Notes: a model not told the origin generated them from the letters alone. A DNA stretch of 64,000 nt from Coriaria nepalensis (GCA_027186245.1 CP114481.1:18569501-18633500), one strand, 5' to 3'; shown: positions 12,781 to 28,188, numbered from the stretch's first letter. Numbers and translations: made by a program.

Positions 12781-15700
12781 ATTTTTTTAGCCTTTAAATC
12801 ATATTATTGCGTCTCTTTTAGTCATTAAATTATTCTAAATCGCTTCGAACGAAATTCGGCCTTTAAACATGACTTTCGTGCATAACTTGCAGTTAATCTA
12901 TTGAAGCCAACAATGCATTTGTTTAGCCTTAAAGTCATGTCATTGAGTCTCATCCAGTCATTAAATCATTCTAAATTAAGTTGAACGAATTCTATTTTCG
13001 CCCTTCAAACATCATTTTCTTACATAACTTGCAATTAATTTATTGATGACAACAATGCATTATTTTAGCTTTAAAAACTATATATCATTCAGTCTTTTCA
13101 TATCATTAAATTGTTTGAAGGCACTTCGAACCAATTCTATTTGTGCATTTAAGACACGACTTTCATGCATAACTTGTAATTGATCTATTGAAGGCAACTA
13201 TGCATTTTTTTTAGCTTTAAAATCATATTATTGCGTCTCTTTTAGTCATTAAATTATTCTAAATCGCTTCGAACGAAATTCGGCCTTTAAACATGACTTT
13301 CCTGCATAACTTGTAGTTAATCTATTGAAGGCAACAATGCATTTGTTTAGCCTTAAAGTCAAGTCATTGAGTCTCATCCAGTCATTAAATCATTCTAAAT
13401 TAAGTTGAACGAATTCTATTTTCGCCCTTAAAACATGATTTTCTTACATAACTTGCAATTAATTTATTGACGACAACAATGCATTATTTTAGCTTTTAAA
13501 ACTATATATCATTCAGTCTTTTCATATCATTAAATTGTTTGAAAGCACTTCGAACCAATTCTATTTGTGCATTTAAGACACGACTTTCATGCATAACTTG
13601 CAATTGATCTATTGGAGGCAACTATGCATTTTTTTAGCCTTAAAATCATATTATTGTGTCTCTTTTAGTCATTAAATTATTCTAAATTACTTCTAAAGAA
13701 ATTCGGCATTTAAACATGACTTTCGGGCATAACATGCAGTTAATCTAGTCAAGGAAACAATGCATTTGTTTAGCCTTAAAGTCATGTCATTGAGTCTCAT
13801 CCAGTCATTAAATCATTCTAAATTAAGCTGAACGAATTCTATTTTAGCCCTTCAAACATGATTTTCTTACATAACTTGCAATTAATTTATTGACGGCAAC
13901 AATGCATTATTTTAGCTTTTAAAACTATATATCATTCAGTCTTTTCATATCATTAAATTGTTTGGAAGCACTTCGAACAAATTCTATATTTGCATTTAAG
14001 ACACGACTTTCATGCATAAGTTGCAATTGATCTATTCAAGGCAACTATGCATTTTTTTAGCCTTAAAGTCATATAATTGCGTCTCTTTTAGTCATTAAAT
14101 CATTCTAAATCGCTTCGAACGAAATTCGGCCTTTAAACATGACTTTCGTGCATAACTTGCAGTTAATCTATTGAAGGCAACAATGCATTTGTTTAGCCTT
14201 AAAGTCAAGTCATTGAGTCTCATCCAGTCATTAAATCATTCTAACTTAAGTTGAACGAATTCTATTTTAGCCCTTCAAACATGATTTTCTTACATAACTT
14301 GCAATTAATTTATTGACGACAACAATGCATTATTTTAGCTTTTAAAACTATATATCATTCAGTCTTTTCATATCATTAAATTGTTTGAAAGCACTTCGAA
14401 CCAATTCTATTTGTGCATTTAAGACACGACTTTCATGCATAACTTGCAATTGATCTATTGAAGGCAACTATGCATTTTTTTAGCCTTAAAATCATATTAT
14501 TGTGTCTCTTTTAGTCATTAAATTATTCTAAATTACTTCTAAAGAAATTCTGCATTTAAACATGACTTTCGGGCATAACTTGCAGTTAATCTAGTCAAGG
14601 CAACAATGCATTTGTTTAGCCTTAAAGTCATGTCATTGAGTCTCATCCAGTCATTAAATCATTCTAAATTAAGTTGAACGAATTCTATTTTCGCCCTTCA
14701 AACATGATTTTCTTACATAACTAGCAATTAATCTATTGAACACAACAATGCAGTATTTTAGCCTTAAAAAGTATATCATTCAGTCTTTTCATATCATTAA
14801 ATTGTTTGAAAGCACTTCGAACAAATTCTATATTTGCATTTGAGACACGACTTTGATGCATAACTTGTAATTGATCTATTGAAGGCAACTATGCATTTTT
14901 TTAGCCTTAAAATCCTATTATTGTGTCTCTTTTAGTCAGTAAATTATTCTAAATCGCTTCAAACGAAATTCGGCCTATAAACATGACTTTCGTCCATAAC
15001 TTGCAGTTAATCTATGGACGGCAACAATGCATTTGTTTAGCCTTAAAGTCATGTCATTGAGTCTCATCCAGTCATTAAATCATTATAAATTAAGTTGAAC
15101 GAATTCTATTATCGCCCTTCAAACATGATTTTCTTACATAACTTGCAATTAATTTATTCACGACAACAATGCATTATTTTAGCTTTAAAAACTATATCAT
15201 TCAGTCTTTTCATATCATTAAATTGTTTGAAAGCACTTCGAACCAATTCTATTTGTGCATTTAAGACACGACTTTCATGCATAACTTGCAATTGATCTAT
15301 TGAAGGCAACTATGCATTTTTTTTGCCTTAAAATCATATTATTGCGTCTCTTTTAGTCATTAAATTATTCTAAATTACTTCTAAAGAAATTCGGCATTCA
15401 AACATGACTTTCGTGCATAACTTGCGGTTAATCTATTGAAGGCAACAATGCATTTGTTTAGCCTTAAAGTCATGTCATTGAGTCTCATCCAGTCATTAAA
15501 TCATTCTAAATTAAGTTGAACGAATTCTATTTTCGCCCTTCAAACATGATTTTCTTACATAACTAGCAATTAATCTATTGAAGACAACAATGCAGTATTT
15601 TAGCCTTAAAAAGTATATCATTCAGTCTTTTCATATCATTAAATTGTTTGAAAGCACTTCGAACAAATTCTATATTTGCATTTGAGACACGACTTTCATG

Positions 15701-18700
15701 CATAAGTTGCAATTGATCTATTGAAGGCAACTATGCTTTTTTTAAGCCTTAAAGTCATATTATTGCGTCTCTTTTAGTCATTAAATCATTCTGAATCGCT
15801 TCGAACGAAATTCGGCCTTTAAACATGACTTTCGTGCATAACTTGCAGTTAATATATTGAAGGCAACAATGCATTTGTTTAGCCTTAAAGTCATGTCATT
15901 GAGTCTCATCCAGTCATTAAATCATTCTAAATTAAGTTGAACGAATTTTATTTTAGCCCTTCAAACATGATTTTCTTACATAACTTGCAATTAATTTATT
16001 GACGACAACAATGCATTATTTTAGCTTTGAAAAGTATTTCATTCAGTCTTTTCATATCATTAAATTGTTTGAAAGCACTTCGAACCAATTCTATTTGTGC
16101 ATTTAAGACACGACTTTCATGCATAACTTGCAATTGATCTATTGAAGGCAACTATGCATTTTTTTAGCCTTAAAATCATATTATTGCGTCTCTTTTAGTC
16201 ATTAAATTATTCTAAATCGCTTCAAACGAAATTCGGCCTCTAAACATGACTTTCGTCCATAACTTGCAGTTAATCTATGGAAGGCAACAATGCATTTGTT
16301 TAGCTTTAAAGTCATGTCATTGAGTCTCATCCAGTCATTAAATCATTATAAATTAAGTTGAACAAATTCTAATTTCGCCCTTCAAACATGATTTTCTTAC
16401 ATAACTAGCAATTAATCTATTGAAGACAACAATGCAGTAGTTTAGCCTTAAAAAGTATATCATTCAGTCTTTTCATATCATTAAATTGCTTGAAAGCACT
16501 TCGAACAAATTCTATATTTGCATTTAAGACACGACTTTCATGCATAACTTGTAATTGATCTATTGAAGGCAACTATGCATTTTTTTAGCCTTAAAATCCT
16601 ATTATTGTGTCTCTTTTAGTCAGTAAATTATTCTAAATCGCTTCAAACGAAATTCGGCCTATAAACATGACTTTCGTCCATAACTTGCAGTTAATCTATG
16701 GACGGCAACAATGCATTTGTTTAGCCTTAAAGTCATGTCATTGAGTCTCATCCAGTCATTAAATCATTATAAATTAAGTTGAACGAATTCTATTTTCGCC
16801 CTTCAAACATGATTTTCTTGCATAACTTGCAATTAATTTATTCACGACAACAATGCATTATTTTAGCTTTAAAAACTGTATCATTCAGTCTTTTCATATC
16901 ATTAAATTGTTTGAAAGCACTTCGAACCAATTCTATTTGTGCATTTAAGACACGACTTTCATGCATAACTTGCAATTGATCTATTGAAGGCAACTATGCA
17001 TTTTTTTAGCCTTAAAATCATATTATTGCGTCTCTTTTAGTCATTAAATTATTCTAAATCGCTTCAAACGAAATTCGGCCTCTAAACATGACTTTCGTCC
17101 ATAACTTGCAGTTAATCTATTGAAGGCAACAATGGATTTGTTTAGCCTTAAAGTCATGTCATTGAGTCTCATCCAGTCATTAAATCATTCTAAATTAAGC
17201 CGAACGAATTCTATTTTCGCCCTTCAAACATGATTTTCTTACATAACTAGCAATTAATCTATTGAAGACAACAATGCAGTAGTTTAGCCTTAAAAAGTGT
17301 ATCATTCAGTCTTTTCATATTATTAAATTGTTTGAAAGCACTTCGAACAAATTCTATATTTGCATTTAAGACACGACTTTCATGCATAAGTTGCAATTGA
17401 TCTATTGAAGGCAACTATGCATTTTTTTAGCTTTAAAATCATATTATTGCGTCTCATTTACTTATTAAATCATTCTAAGTCGCTTCGAACGAAATTCGGC
17501 CTTTAAACATGACTTTCGTGCATAACTTGCAGTTAATCTATTGAAGGCAACAATGCATTTGTTTAGCCTTAAAGTCATGTCATTGAGTCTCATCCAGTCA
17601 TTAAATCATTCTAAATTAACTTTAACGAATTCTATTTTAGCCCTTCAAACATGATTTTCTTACATAACTAGCAATTAACCTATTGAAGACAACAATGCAG
17701 TAGTTTAGCCTTAAAAAGTATATCATTCAGTCTTTTCATATCATTAAATTGCTTGAAAGCACTTCGAACAAATTCTATATTTGCATTTAAGACACGACTT
17801 TCATGCATAACTTGTAATTGATCTGTTGAAGGCAACTATGCATTTTTTTAGCCTTAAAATCATATTATTGCGTCTCTTTTAGTCATTAAATTATTCTAAA
17901 TCGCTTCAAACGAAATTCGGCCTATAAACATGACTTTCGTCCATAACTTGCAGTTAATCTATGGAAGGCAACAATGCATTTGTTTAGCCTTAAAGTCATG
18001 TCATTGAGTCTCATCCAGTCATTAAATCATTATAAATTAAGTTGAACGAATTCTATTTTCGCCCTTCAAACATGATTTTCTTACATAACTTGCAATTAAT
18101 TTATTCACGACAACAATGCATTATTTTAGCTTTAAAAAGTGTATCATTCAGTCTTTTCATATCATTAAATTGTTTGACAGCACTTCGAACCAATTCTATT
18201 TGTGCATTTAAGACACGACTTTTATGCAGAACTTGCAATTGATCTATTTAAGGCAACTATGCCTTTTTTTAGCCTTAAAATCATATTATTGCGTCTCTTT
18301 TAGTCATTAAATTATTCTAAATTACTTCGAACGAAATTCGGCATTTAAACATGACTTTCGTGCATAACTTGCAGTTAATCTATTGAAGGCAACAATGCAT
18401 TTGTTTAGCCTTAAAGTCATGTCATTGAGTCTCATCCAGTCATTAAAACATTCTAAATTAAGTTGAACAAATTCTATTTTCGCCCTTCAAACATCATTTT
18501 CTTACATAACTAGCAATTAATCTATTGAAGACAACAATGCAGTATTTTAGCCTTAAAGAGTATATCATTCAGTCTTTTCATATCATTAAATTGTTTGAAA
18601 GCACTTCGAACTAATTCTATATTTCCATTTAAGACACGACTTTCATGCATAACTTGTAATTGATCTATTGAAGGCAACTATGCATTTTTTTAGCCTTAAA

Positions 18701-20490
18701 ATCGTATTATTGCATCTCTTTTAGTCATTAAATCATTCTAAATCGCTTCGAACGAAATTCGGCCTTTAAACATGACTTTCGTGCATAACTTGCAGTTAAT
18801 CTATTGAAGGCAACAATGCATTTGTTTAGCCTTAAAGTCATGCCATTGAGTCTCATCCAGTCATTAAATCATTCTAAATTAAGCTGAACGAATTCTTTTT
18901 TCGCCCTTCAAACATGATTTTCTTACATAACTAGCAATTAATCTATTGAAGACAACAATGCAGTATTTTAGCCTTAAAAAGTATATCATTTAGTCTTTTC
19001 ATATCATTAAATTGCTTGAAAGCACTTCGAACAAATTCTATATTTGCATTTAAGACACGACTTTCATGCATAACTTGCAATTGATCTATTGATGGCAACT
19101 ATGCATTTTTTTAGCCTTAAAATCATATTATTGCGTCTCTTTTAGTCATTAAATTATTCTAAATCGCTTCAAACGAAATTTTGCCCCTAAACATGACTTT
19201 CGTCCATAACTTGCAGTTAATCTATGGAGGGCAGCAATGCATTTGTTTAGCCTTAAAGTCATGTCATTGAGTCTCATCCAGTCATTAAATCATTATAAAT
19301 TAAGTTGAACAAATTCTATTTTCGCCCTTCAAACATGGTTTTCTTACATAACTAGCAATTAATCTATTGAAGACAACAATGCAGTAGTTTAGCCTTAAAA
19401 AGTATATCATTCAGTCTTTTCATATCATTAAATTGCTTGAAAGCACTTCGAACAAATTCTATATTTGCATTTAAGACACGACTTTCATGCATAACTTGCA
19501 ATTGATCTATTGAAGGCAACTATGCATTTTTTTAGGCTTAAAATCATATTATTGCGTCTCTTTTAGTCATTAAATCATTCTAAATCGCTTCGAACGAAAT
19601 TCGGCCTTTAAACCTAACTTTAGTCCATAACTTGCAGTTAATCTATTGAAGGCAACAATGCATTTGTTTAGCCTTAAAGTCATGTCATTGAGTCTCATCC
19701 AGTCATTAAATCATTCTAAATTAAGTTGAACGAATTCTATTTTAGCCCTTCAAACATGATTTTCTTACATAACTTGCAATTAATTTATTGACGACAACAA
19801 TGCATTATTTTAGCTTTAAAAAGTATATCATTCAGTCTTTTCATATCATTGAATTGTTTGAAAGCACTTCGAACCAATTCTATTTGTGCATTTAAGACAC
19901 GACTTTCATGCATAACTTGCAATTGATCTATTGAAGGCAACTATGTATTTTTTTAGCCTTAAAGTCATATTATTGCGTCTCTTTTAGTCATTAAATCATT
20001 CAAAATCGCTTCGAACGAAATTCGGCCTTTAAACATGACTTTCGTGCATAACTTGCACTTAATCTATTGAAGGCAAAAATGCATTTGTTTAGCCTTAAAG
20101 TCATGTCATTTAGTCTCATCCAGTCATTAAATCATTCTAAATTAAGTTGAACGAATTCTATTTTAGCCCTTCAAACATGATTTTCTTACATAACTTGCAA
20201 TTAATTTATTGACGACAACAATGCATTATTTTAGCTTTAAAAAGTATATCATTCAGACTTTTCATATCATCAAATTGTTTGAAAGCACTTCGAACCAATT
20301 CTATTTGTGCATTTAAGACACGACTTTCATGCATAACTTGTAATAGATCTATTGAAGGCAACTATGAATTTTTTTAGCCTTAAAATCATATTATTGCGTC
20401 TGTTTTAGTCATTAAATTATTCTAAATTACTTCGAACGAAATTCGGCATTTAAACATGACTTTCGTGCATAACTTGCAGTTAATCTATTG
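12780..20490. repeat. Diverged HOR segment with some 423-424-bp units
   Basis: About 18 A-B-C units. Between about 13070 and 14360 four C copies carry AACTATATATC, adding 2 bp, and the steps there are 423-424 bp. A rare A variant, TAATCTAGTCAAGG, occurs at 13741 and 14587, two HORs apart. The variant CTATGGACGGC occurs at about 15011 and 16695, four HORs apart. From about 16.78 to 17.3 kb the sequence resembles the start of the 3,790-bp block that follows one block length downstream, including an ATGGATTTG start of monomer B near 17132. No non-satellite DNA is present. Confidence 0.85.
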
Positions 20491-23400
20491 AAGGCAACAA
20501 TGCATTTGTTTAGCCTTAAAGTCATGTCATTGAGTCTCATCCAGTCATTAAATCATTCTAAATTAAGTTGAACGAATTCTATTTTCGCCCTTCAAACATG
20601 ATTTTCTTGCATAACTTGCAATTAATTTATTCACGACAACAATGCATTATTTTAGCTTTAAAAACTTTATCATTCAGTCTTTTCATATCATTAAATTGTT
20701 TGAAAGCACTTCGAACCAATTCTATTTGTGCATTTAAGACACGACTTTCATGCATAACTTGCAATTGATCTATTGAAGGCAACTATGCATTTTTTTAGCC
20801 TTAAAATCATATTATTGCGTCTCTTTTAGTCATTAAATTATTCTAAATCGCTTCAAACGAAATTCGGCCTCTAAACATGACTTTCGTCCATAACTTGCAG
20901 TTAATCTATTGAAGGCAACAATGGATTTGTTTAGCCTTAAAGTCATGTCATTGAGTCTCATCCAGTCATTAAATCATTCTAAATTAAGCTGAACGAATTC
21001 TATTTTCGCCCTTCAAACATGATTTTCTTACATAACTAGCAATTAATCTATTGAAGACAACAATGCAGTATTTTAGCCTTAAAAAGTATATCATTCAGTC
21101 TTTTGATATCATTAAATTGTTTGAAAGCACTTCGAACAAATTCTATATTTGCATTTGAGACACGACTTTCATGCATAAGTTGCAATTGATCTATTGAAGG
21201 CAACTATGCATTTTTTTAGCCTTAAAGTCATATTATTGCGTCTCTTTTAGTCATTAAATCATTCTAGATCGCTTCGAACGAAATTCGGCCTTTAAACATG
21301 ACTTTCGTGCATCACTTGCAGTTAATCTATTGAAGGCAACAATGTATTTGTTTAGCCTTAAAGTCATGTCATTGAGTCTCATCCAGTCATTAAATCATTA
21401 TAAATTAAGTTGAACGAATTCTATTTTCGCCCTTCAAACATGATTTTCTTACATAACTTGTAATTAATTTATTGACGACTACAATGCATTATTTTAGCTT
21501 TAAAAAGTATTTCATTCAGTCTTTTCATATCATTAAATTGTTTGAAAGCACTTCGAACCAATTCTATTTGTGCATTTAAGACACGACTTTCATGCATAAC
21601 TTGGAATTGATCTATTGAAGGCAACTATGCAATTTTTTTAGCCTTAAAATCATATTATTGCGTCTCTTTTAGTCATTAAATCATTCTAAATCGCTTCGAA
21701 CGAAATTCGGCCTTTAAACATGACTTTCGTGCATGACTTGAAGCTAATCTATTGAAGGCAACAACGCATTTGTTTAGCCTTAAAGTCATGTCATTGAGTC
21801 TCATCCAGTCATTAAATCATTCTAAATTAAGTTGAACGAATTCTATTTTAGCCCTTCAAACATGATTTTCTTACATAACTTGCAATTAATTTATTGACGA
21901 CAACAACGCATTATTTTAGCCTTAAAAAGTATTTCATTCAGTCTTTTCATATCATTAAATTGTTTGAAAGCACTTCGAACCAATTCTATTTGTGCATTTA
22001 AGACACGACTTTCATGCGTAACTTGTAATTGATCTATTGAAGACAACTATGCATTTTTTTAGCCTTAAAGTCATATTATTGCGTCTCTTTTAGTCATTAA
22101 ATCATTCAAAATTACTTCAAACGAAATTCAGCCTTTAAACATGACTTTCATGCATAACTTGCAGTTAATCTATTGAAGGCAACAATGCATTTGTTTAGCC
22201 TTAAAGTCATGTCATTGAGTCTCATCCAGTCATTAAATCATTCTAAATTAAGTTGAACGAATTCTATTTTCGCCCTTCGAACATGATTTTCTTACATAAC
22301 TTGTAATTAATTTATTGACGACTACAATGCATTATTTTAGCTTTAAAAAGTATTTCATTCTGTCTTTTCATATCATTAAATTGTTTGAAAGCGCTTCGAA
22401 CCAATTCTATTTGTGCATTTAAGACACGACTTTCATGCATAACTTGTAATTGATCTATTGAAGGCAACTATGCATTTTTTTTAGCCTTAAAGTCATATTA
22501 TTGCGTCTCTTTTAGTCATTAAATCATTCTAAATCGCTTCGAACGAAATTCGGCCTTTAAACATGACTTTCGTCCATAACTTGCAGTTAATCTATTGAAG
22601 GCAACAATGCATTTGTTTAGCCTTAAAGTCGTGTCATTGAGTCTCATCCAGTCATTAAATCATTATAAATTATGTTGAACGAATTCTATTTTAGCCCTTC
22701 AAACATGATTTTCTTACATAACTAGCAATTAATTTATTGACGACAACAATGCATTATTTTAGCTTTAAAAAGTATTTCATTCAGTCTTTTCATATCATTA
22801 AATTGTTTGAAAGCACTTCGCACAAATTCTATATTTGCATTTAAGACACGACTTTCATTCATAACTTGTAATTGATCTATTGAAGGCAACTATGCATTTT
22901 TTTAGCCTTAAAGTCATATTATTGCGTCTCTTTTAGTCATTAAATTATTCTAAATCGCTTCAAACGAAATTCGGCCTATAAACATAACTTTCGTCCATAA
23001 CTTGCAGTTAATCTATTGAAGGCAACAATGTATTTGTTTAGCCTTAAAGTCATGTCATTGAGTCTCATCCAGTCATTAAATCATTATAAATTAAGTTGAA
23101 CGAATTCTATTTTCGCCCTTCAAACATGATTTTCTTACATAACTTGTAATTCATTTATTGACGACAACAATGCATTATTTCAGCTTTAAAAAGTATTTCA
23201 TTCAGTCTTTTCATTTCATTAAATTGTTTGAAAGCACTTCGAACCAATTCTATTTGTGCATTTAAGACACGACTTTCATGCATAACTTGTAATTGATCTA
23301 TTGAAGGCAACTATGCATTTTTTTAGCCTTAAAATCATATTATTGCGTCTCTTTTAGTCATTAAATTATTCTAAATCGCTTCGAACGAAATTCGGCATTT

Positions 23401-24280
23401 AAACATGACTTTCGTGCATAACTTGCAGTTAATCTATGGAAGGCAACAATGCATTTGTTTAGCCTTAAAGTCATGTCATTGAGTCTCATCCAGTCATTAA
23501 ATCATTCTAAATTAAGTTGAACGAATTCTATTTTCGCCCTTCAAACATGATTTTCTTACATAACTAGCAATTAATCTATTGAACACAACAATGCAGTATT
23601 TTAGCCTTAAAAAGTATATCATTCAGTCTTTTCATATCATTAAATTGTTTGAAAGCACTTCGGACAAATTCTATATTTGCATTTAAGACACGACTTTCAT
23701 GCATAAGTTGCAATTGATCTATTGAAGGCAACTATGCAGTTTTTTAGCCTTAAAGTCATATTATTGCGTCTCTTTTAGTCATTAAATCATTCTAAATCGC
23801 TTCGAACGAAATTCGGCCTTTAAACATGACTTTCGTGCATAACTTGCAGTTAATCTATTGAAGGCAACAATGCATTTGTTTAGCCTTAAAGTCATGTCAT
23901 TGAGTCACATCCAGTCATTAAATCATTCTAAATTAAGTTGAACGAATTCTATTTTAGCCCTTCAAACATGATTTTTTACATAACTTGCAATTAATTTATT
24001 GATGACAACAATGCATTATTTTAGCTTTAAAAAGTATATCATTCAGTCTTTTCATATCATTAAATTGTTTGAAAGCACTTCGAACCAATTCTATTTGTGC
24101 ATTTAAGACACGACTTTCATGCATAACTTGTAATTGATCTATTGAAGGCAAGAATGAATTTTTTTAGCCTTAAAATCATATTATTGCGTCTCTTTTAGTC
24201 ATTAAATTATTCTAAATTACTTCGAACGAAATTCGGCATTTAAACATGACTTTCGTGCATAACTTGTAGTTAATCTATTA
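20491..24280. repeat. 3,790-bp block, copy 1 (9 HORs)
   Basis: Aligned at an offset of 3,790 bp, this block matches the next one almost base for base. By eye I found four substitutions: 20667/24457, 20881/24671, 21313/25103 and 23244/27034. Many private variants are shared, such as CAGTCTTTTGATATC, TTCTAGATCGC, ACTTGGAATTG, AAGCTAATC, AACAACGC, CATTTCATT and CTTCGGAC. The block equals nine 421-bp units. This is a recent tandem duplication or unequal exchange product, unless it is an assembly error. Confidence 0.92.
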
Positions 24281-27200
24281 AAGGCAACAATGCATTTGTT
24301 TAGCCTTAAAGTCATGTCATTGAGTCTCATCCAGTCATTAAATCATTCTAAATTAAGTTGAACGAATTCTATTTTCGCCCTTCAAACATGATTTTCTTGC
24401 ATAACTTGCAATTAATTTATTCACGACAACAATGCATTATTTTAGCTTTAAAAACTGTATCATTCAGTCTTTTCATATCATTAAATTGTTTGAAAGCACT
24501 TCGAACCAATTCTATTTGTGCATTTAAGACACGACTTTCATGCATAACTTGCAATTGATCTATTGAAGGCAACTATGCATTTTTTTAGCCTTAAAATCAT
24601 ATTATTGCGTCTCTTTTAGTCATTAAATTATTCTAAATCGCTTCAAACGAAATTCGGCCTCTAAACATGAATTTCGTCCATAACTTGCAGTTAATCTATT
24701 GAAGGCAACAATGGATTTGTTTAGCCTTAAAGTCATGTCATTGAGTCTCATCCAGTCATTAAATCATTCTAAATTAAGCTGAACGAATTCTATTTTCGCC
24801 CTTCAAACATGATTTTCTTACATAACTAGCAATTAATCTATTGAAGACAACAATGCAGTATTTTAGCCTTAAAAAGTATATCATTCAGTCTTTTGATATC
24901 ATTAAATTGTTTGAAAGCACTTCGAACAAATTCTATATTTGCATTTGAGACACGACTTTCATGCATAAGTTGCAATTGATCTATTGAAGGCAACTATGCA
25001 TTTTTTTAGCCTTAAAGTCATATTATTGCGTCTCTTTTAGTCATTAAATCATTCTAGATCGCTTCGAACGAAATTCGGCCTTTAAACATGACTTTCGTGC
25101 ATAACTTGCAGTTAATCTATTGAAGGCAACAATGTATTTGTTTAGCCTTAAAGTCATGTCATTGAGTCTCATCCAGTCATTAAATCATTATAAATTAAGT
25201 TGAACGAATTCTATTTTCGCCCTTCAAACATGATTTTCTTACATAACTTGTAATTAATTTATTGACGACTACAATGCATTATTTTAGCTTTAAAAAGTAT
25301 TTCATTCAGTCTTTTCATATCATTAAATTGTTTGAAAGCACTTCGAACCAATTCTATTTGTGCATTTAAGACACGACTTTCATGCATAACTTGGAATTGA
25401 TCTATTGAAGGCAACTATGCAATTTTTTTAGCCTTAAAATCATATTATTGCGTCTCTTTTAGTCATTAAATCATTCTAAATCGCTTCGAACGAAATTCGG
25501 CCTTTAAACATGACTTTCGTGCATGACTTGAAGCTAATCTATTGAAGGCAACAACGCATTTGTTTAGCCTTAAAGTCATGTCATTGAGTCTCATCCAGTC
25601 ATTAAATCATTCTAAATTAAGTTGAACGAATTCTATTTTAGCCCTTCAAACATGATTTTCTTACATAACTTGCAATTAATTTATTGACGACAACAACGCA
25701 TTATTTTAGCCTTAAAAAGTATTTCATTCAGTCTTTTCATATCATTAAATTGTTTGAAAGCACTTCGAACCAATTCTATTTGTGCATTTAAGACACGACT
25801 TTCATGCGTAACTTGTAATTGATCTATTGAAGACAACTATGCATTTTTTTAGCCTTAAAGTCATATTATTGCGTCTCTTTTAGTCATTAAATCATTCAAA
25901 ATTACTTCAAACGAAATTCAGCCTTTAAACATGACTTTCATGCATAACTTGCAGTTAATCTATTGAAGGCAACAATGCATTTGTTTAGCCTTAAAGTCAT
26001 GTCATTGAGTCTCATCCAGTCATTAAATCATTCTAAATTAAGTTGAACGAATTCTATTTTCGCCCTTCGAACATGATTTTCTTACATAACTTGTAATTAA
26101 TTTATTGACGACTACAATGCATTATTTTAGCTTTAAAAAGTATTTCATTCTGTCTTTTCATATCATTAAATTGTTTGAAAGCGCTTCGAACCAATTCTAT
26201 TTGTGCATTTAAGACACGACTTTCATGCATAACTTGTAATTGATCTATTGAAGGCAACTATGCATTTTTTTTAGCCTTAAAGTCATATTATTGCGTCTCT
26301 TTTAGTCATTAAATCATTCTAAATCGCTTCGAACGAAATTCGGCCTTTAAACATGACTTTCGTCCATAACTTGCAGTTAATCTATTGAAGGCAACAATGC
26401 ATTTGTTTAGCCTTAAAGTCGTGTCATTGAGTCTCATCCAGTCATTAAATCATTATAAATTATGTTGAACGAATTCTATTTTAGCCCTTCAAACATGATT
26501 TTCTTACATAACTAGCAATTAATTTATTGACGACAACAATGCATTATTTTAGCTTTAAAAAGTATTTCATTCAGTCTTTTCATATCATTAAATTGTTTGA
26601 AAGCACTTCGCACAAATTCTATATTTGCATTTAAGACACGACTTTCATTCATAACTTGTAATTGATCTATTGAAGGCAACTATGCATTTTTTTAGCCTTA
26701 AAGTCATATTATTGCGTCTCTTTTAGTCATTAAATTATTCTAAATCGCTTCAAACGAAATTCGGCCTATAAACATAACTTTCGTCCATAACTTGCAGTTA
26801 ATCTATTGAAGGCAACAATGTATTTGTTTAGCCTTAAAGTCATGTCATTGAGTCTCATCCAGTCATTAAATCATTATAAATTAAGTTGAACGAATTCTAT
26901 TTTCGCCCTTCAAACATGATTTTCTTACATAACTTGTAATTCATTTATTGACGACAACAATGCATTATTTCAGCTTTAAAAAGTATTTCATTCAGTCTTT
27001 TCATTTCATTAAATTGTTTGAAATCACTTCGAACCAATTCTATTTGTGCATTTAAGACACGACTTTCATGCATAACTTGTAATTGATCTATTGAAGGCAA
27101 CTATGCATTTTTTTAGCCTTAAAATCATATTATTGCGTCTCTTTTAGTCATTAAATTATTCTAAATCGCTTCGAACGAAATTCGGCATTTAAACATGACT

Positions 27201-28188
27201 TTCGTGCATAACTTGCAGTTAATCTATGGAAGGCAACAATGCATTTGTTTAGCCTTAAAGTCATGTCATTGAGTCTCATCCAGTCATTAAATCATTCTAA
27301 ATTAAGTTGAACGAATTCTATTTTCGCCCTTCAAACATGATTTTCTTACATAACTAGCAATTAATCTATTGAACACAACAATGCAGTATTTTAGCCTTAA
27401 AAAGTATATCATTCAGTCTTTTCATATCATTAAATTGTTTGAAAGCACTTCGGACAAATTCTATATTTGCATTTAAGACACGACTTTCATGCATAAGTTG
27501 CAATTGATCTATTGAAGGCAACTATGCAGTTTTTTAGCCTTAAAGTCATATTATTGCGTCTCTTTTAGTCATTAAATCATTCTAAATCGCTTCGAACGAA
27601 ATTCGGCCTTTAAACATGACTTTCGTGCATAACTTGCAGTTAATCTATTGAAGGCAACAATGCATTTGTTTAGCCTTAAAGTCATGTCATTGAGTCACAT
27701 CCAGTCATTAAATCATTCTAAATTAAGTTGAACGAATTCTATTTTAGCCCTTCAAACATGATTTTTTACATAACTTGCAATTAATTTATTGATGACAACA
27801 ATGCATTATTTTAGCTTTAAAAAGTATATCATTCAGTCTTTTCATATCATTAAATTGTTTGAAAGCACTTCGAACCAATTCTATTTGTGCATTTAAGACA
27901 CGACTTTCATGCATAACTTGTAATTGATCTATTGAAGGCAAGAATGAATTTTTTTAGCCTTAAAATCATATTATTGCGTCTCTTTTAGTCATTAAATTAT
28001 TCTAAATTACTTCGAACGAAATTCGGCATTTAAACATGACTTTCGTGCATAACTTGTAGTTAATCTATTAAAGGCAACAATGCATTTGTTTAGCCTTAAA
28101 GTCATGTCATTGAGTCTCATCCAGTCATTAAATCATTCTAAATTAAGTTGAACGAATTCTATTTTCGCCCTTCAAACATGATTTTCTT
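24281..28188. repeat. 3,790-bp block, copy 2 (9 HORs plus about 118 bp)
   Basis: Second copy of the block starting at 20491. Identity runs on past one full block length to 28188. There the copy has CTTACATAACTAG where the earlier sequence (24398 onward) has CTTGCATAACTTG. The homologous stretch is thus about 3.9 kb, slightly more than one block. A partial further copy of its interior lies at 35.8-37.96 kb. Confidence 0.92.

Noticed and set aside
15095..15295. 66-codon plus-strand open frame recurring at 16779, 18042, 20568, 24358 and 29831, with shorter forms at 38253 and 40358
   Set aside because: It starts at TTG in the B box and stays open only where ATTTATTGACG has changed to ATTTATTCACG, which removes a TGA. 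It is satellite read in one frame across B and C. The HOR length (421) is not a multiple of three, and there is no conserved start or ribosome context. Copies recur because the array duplicated. Not a gene.
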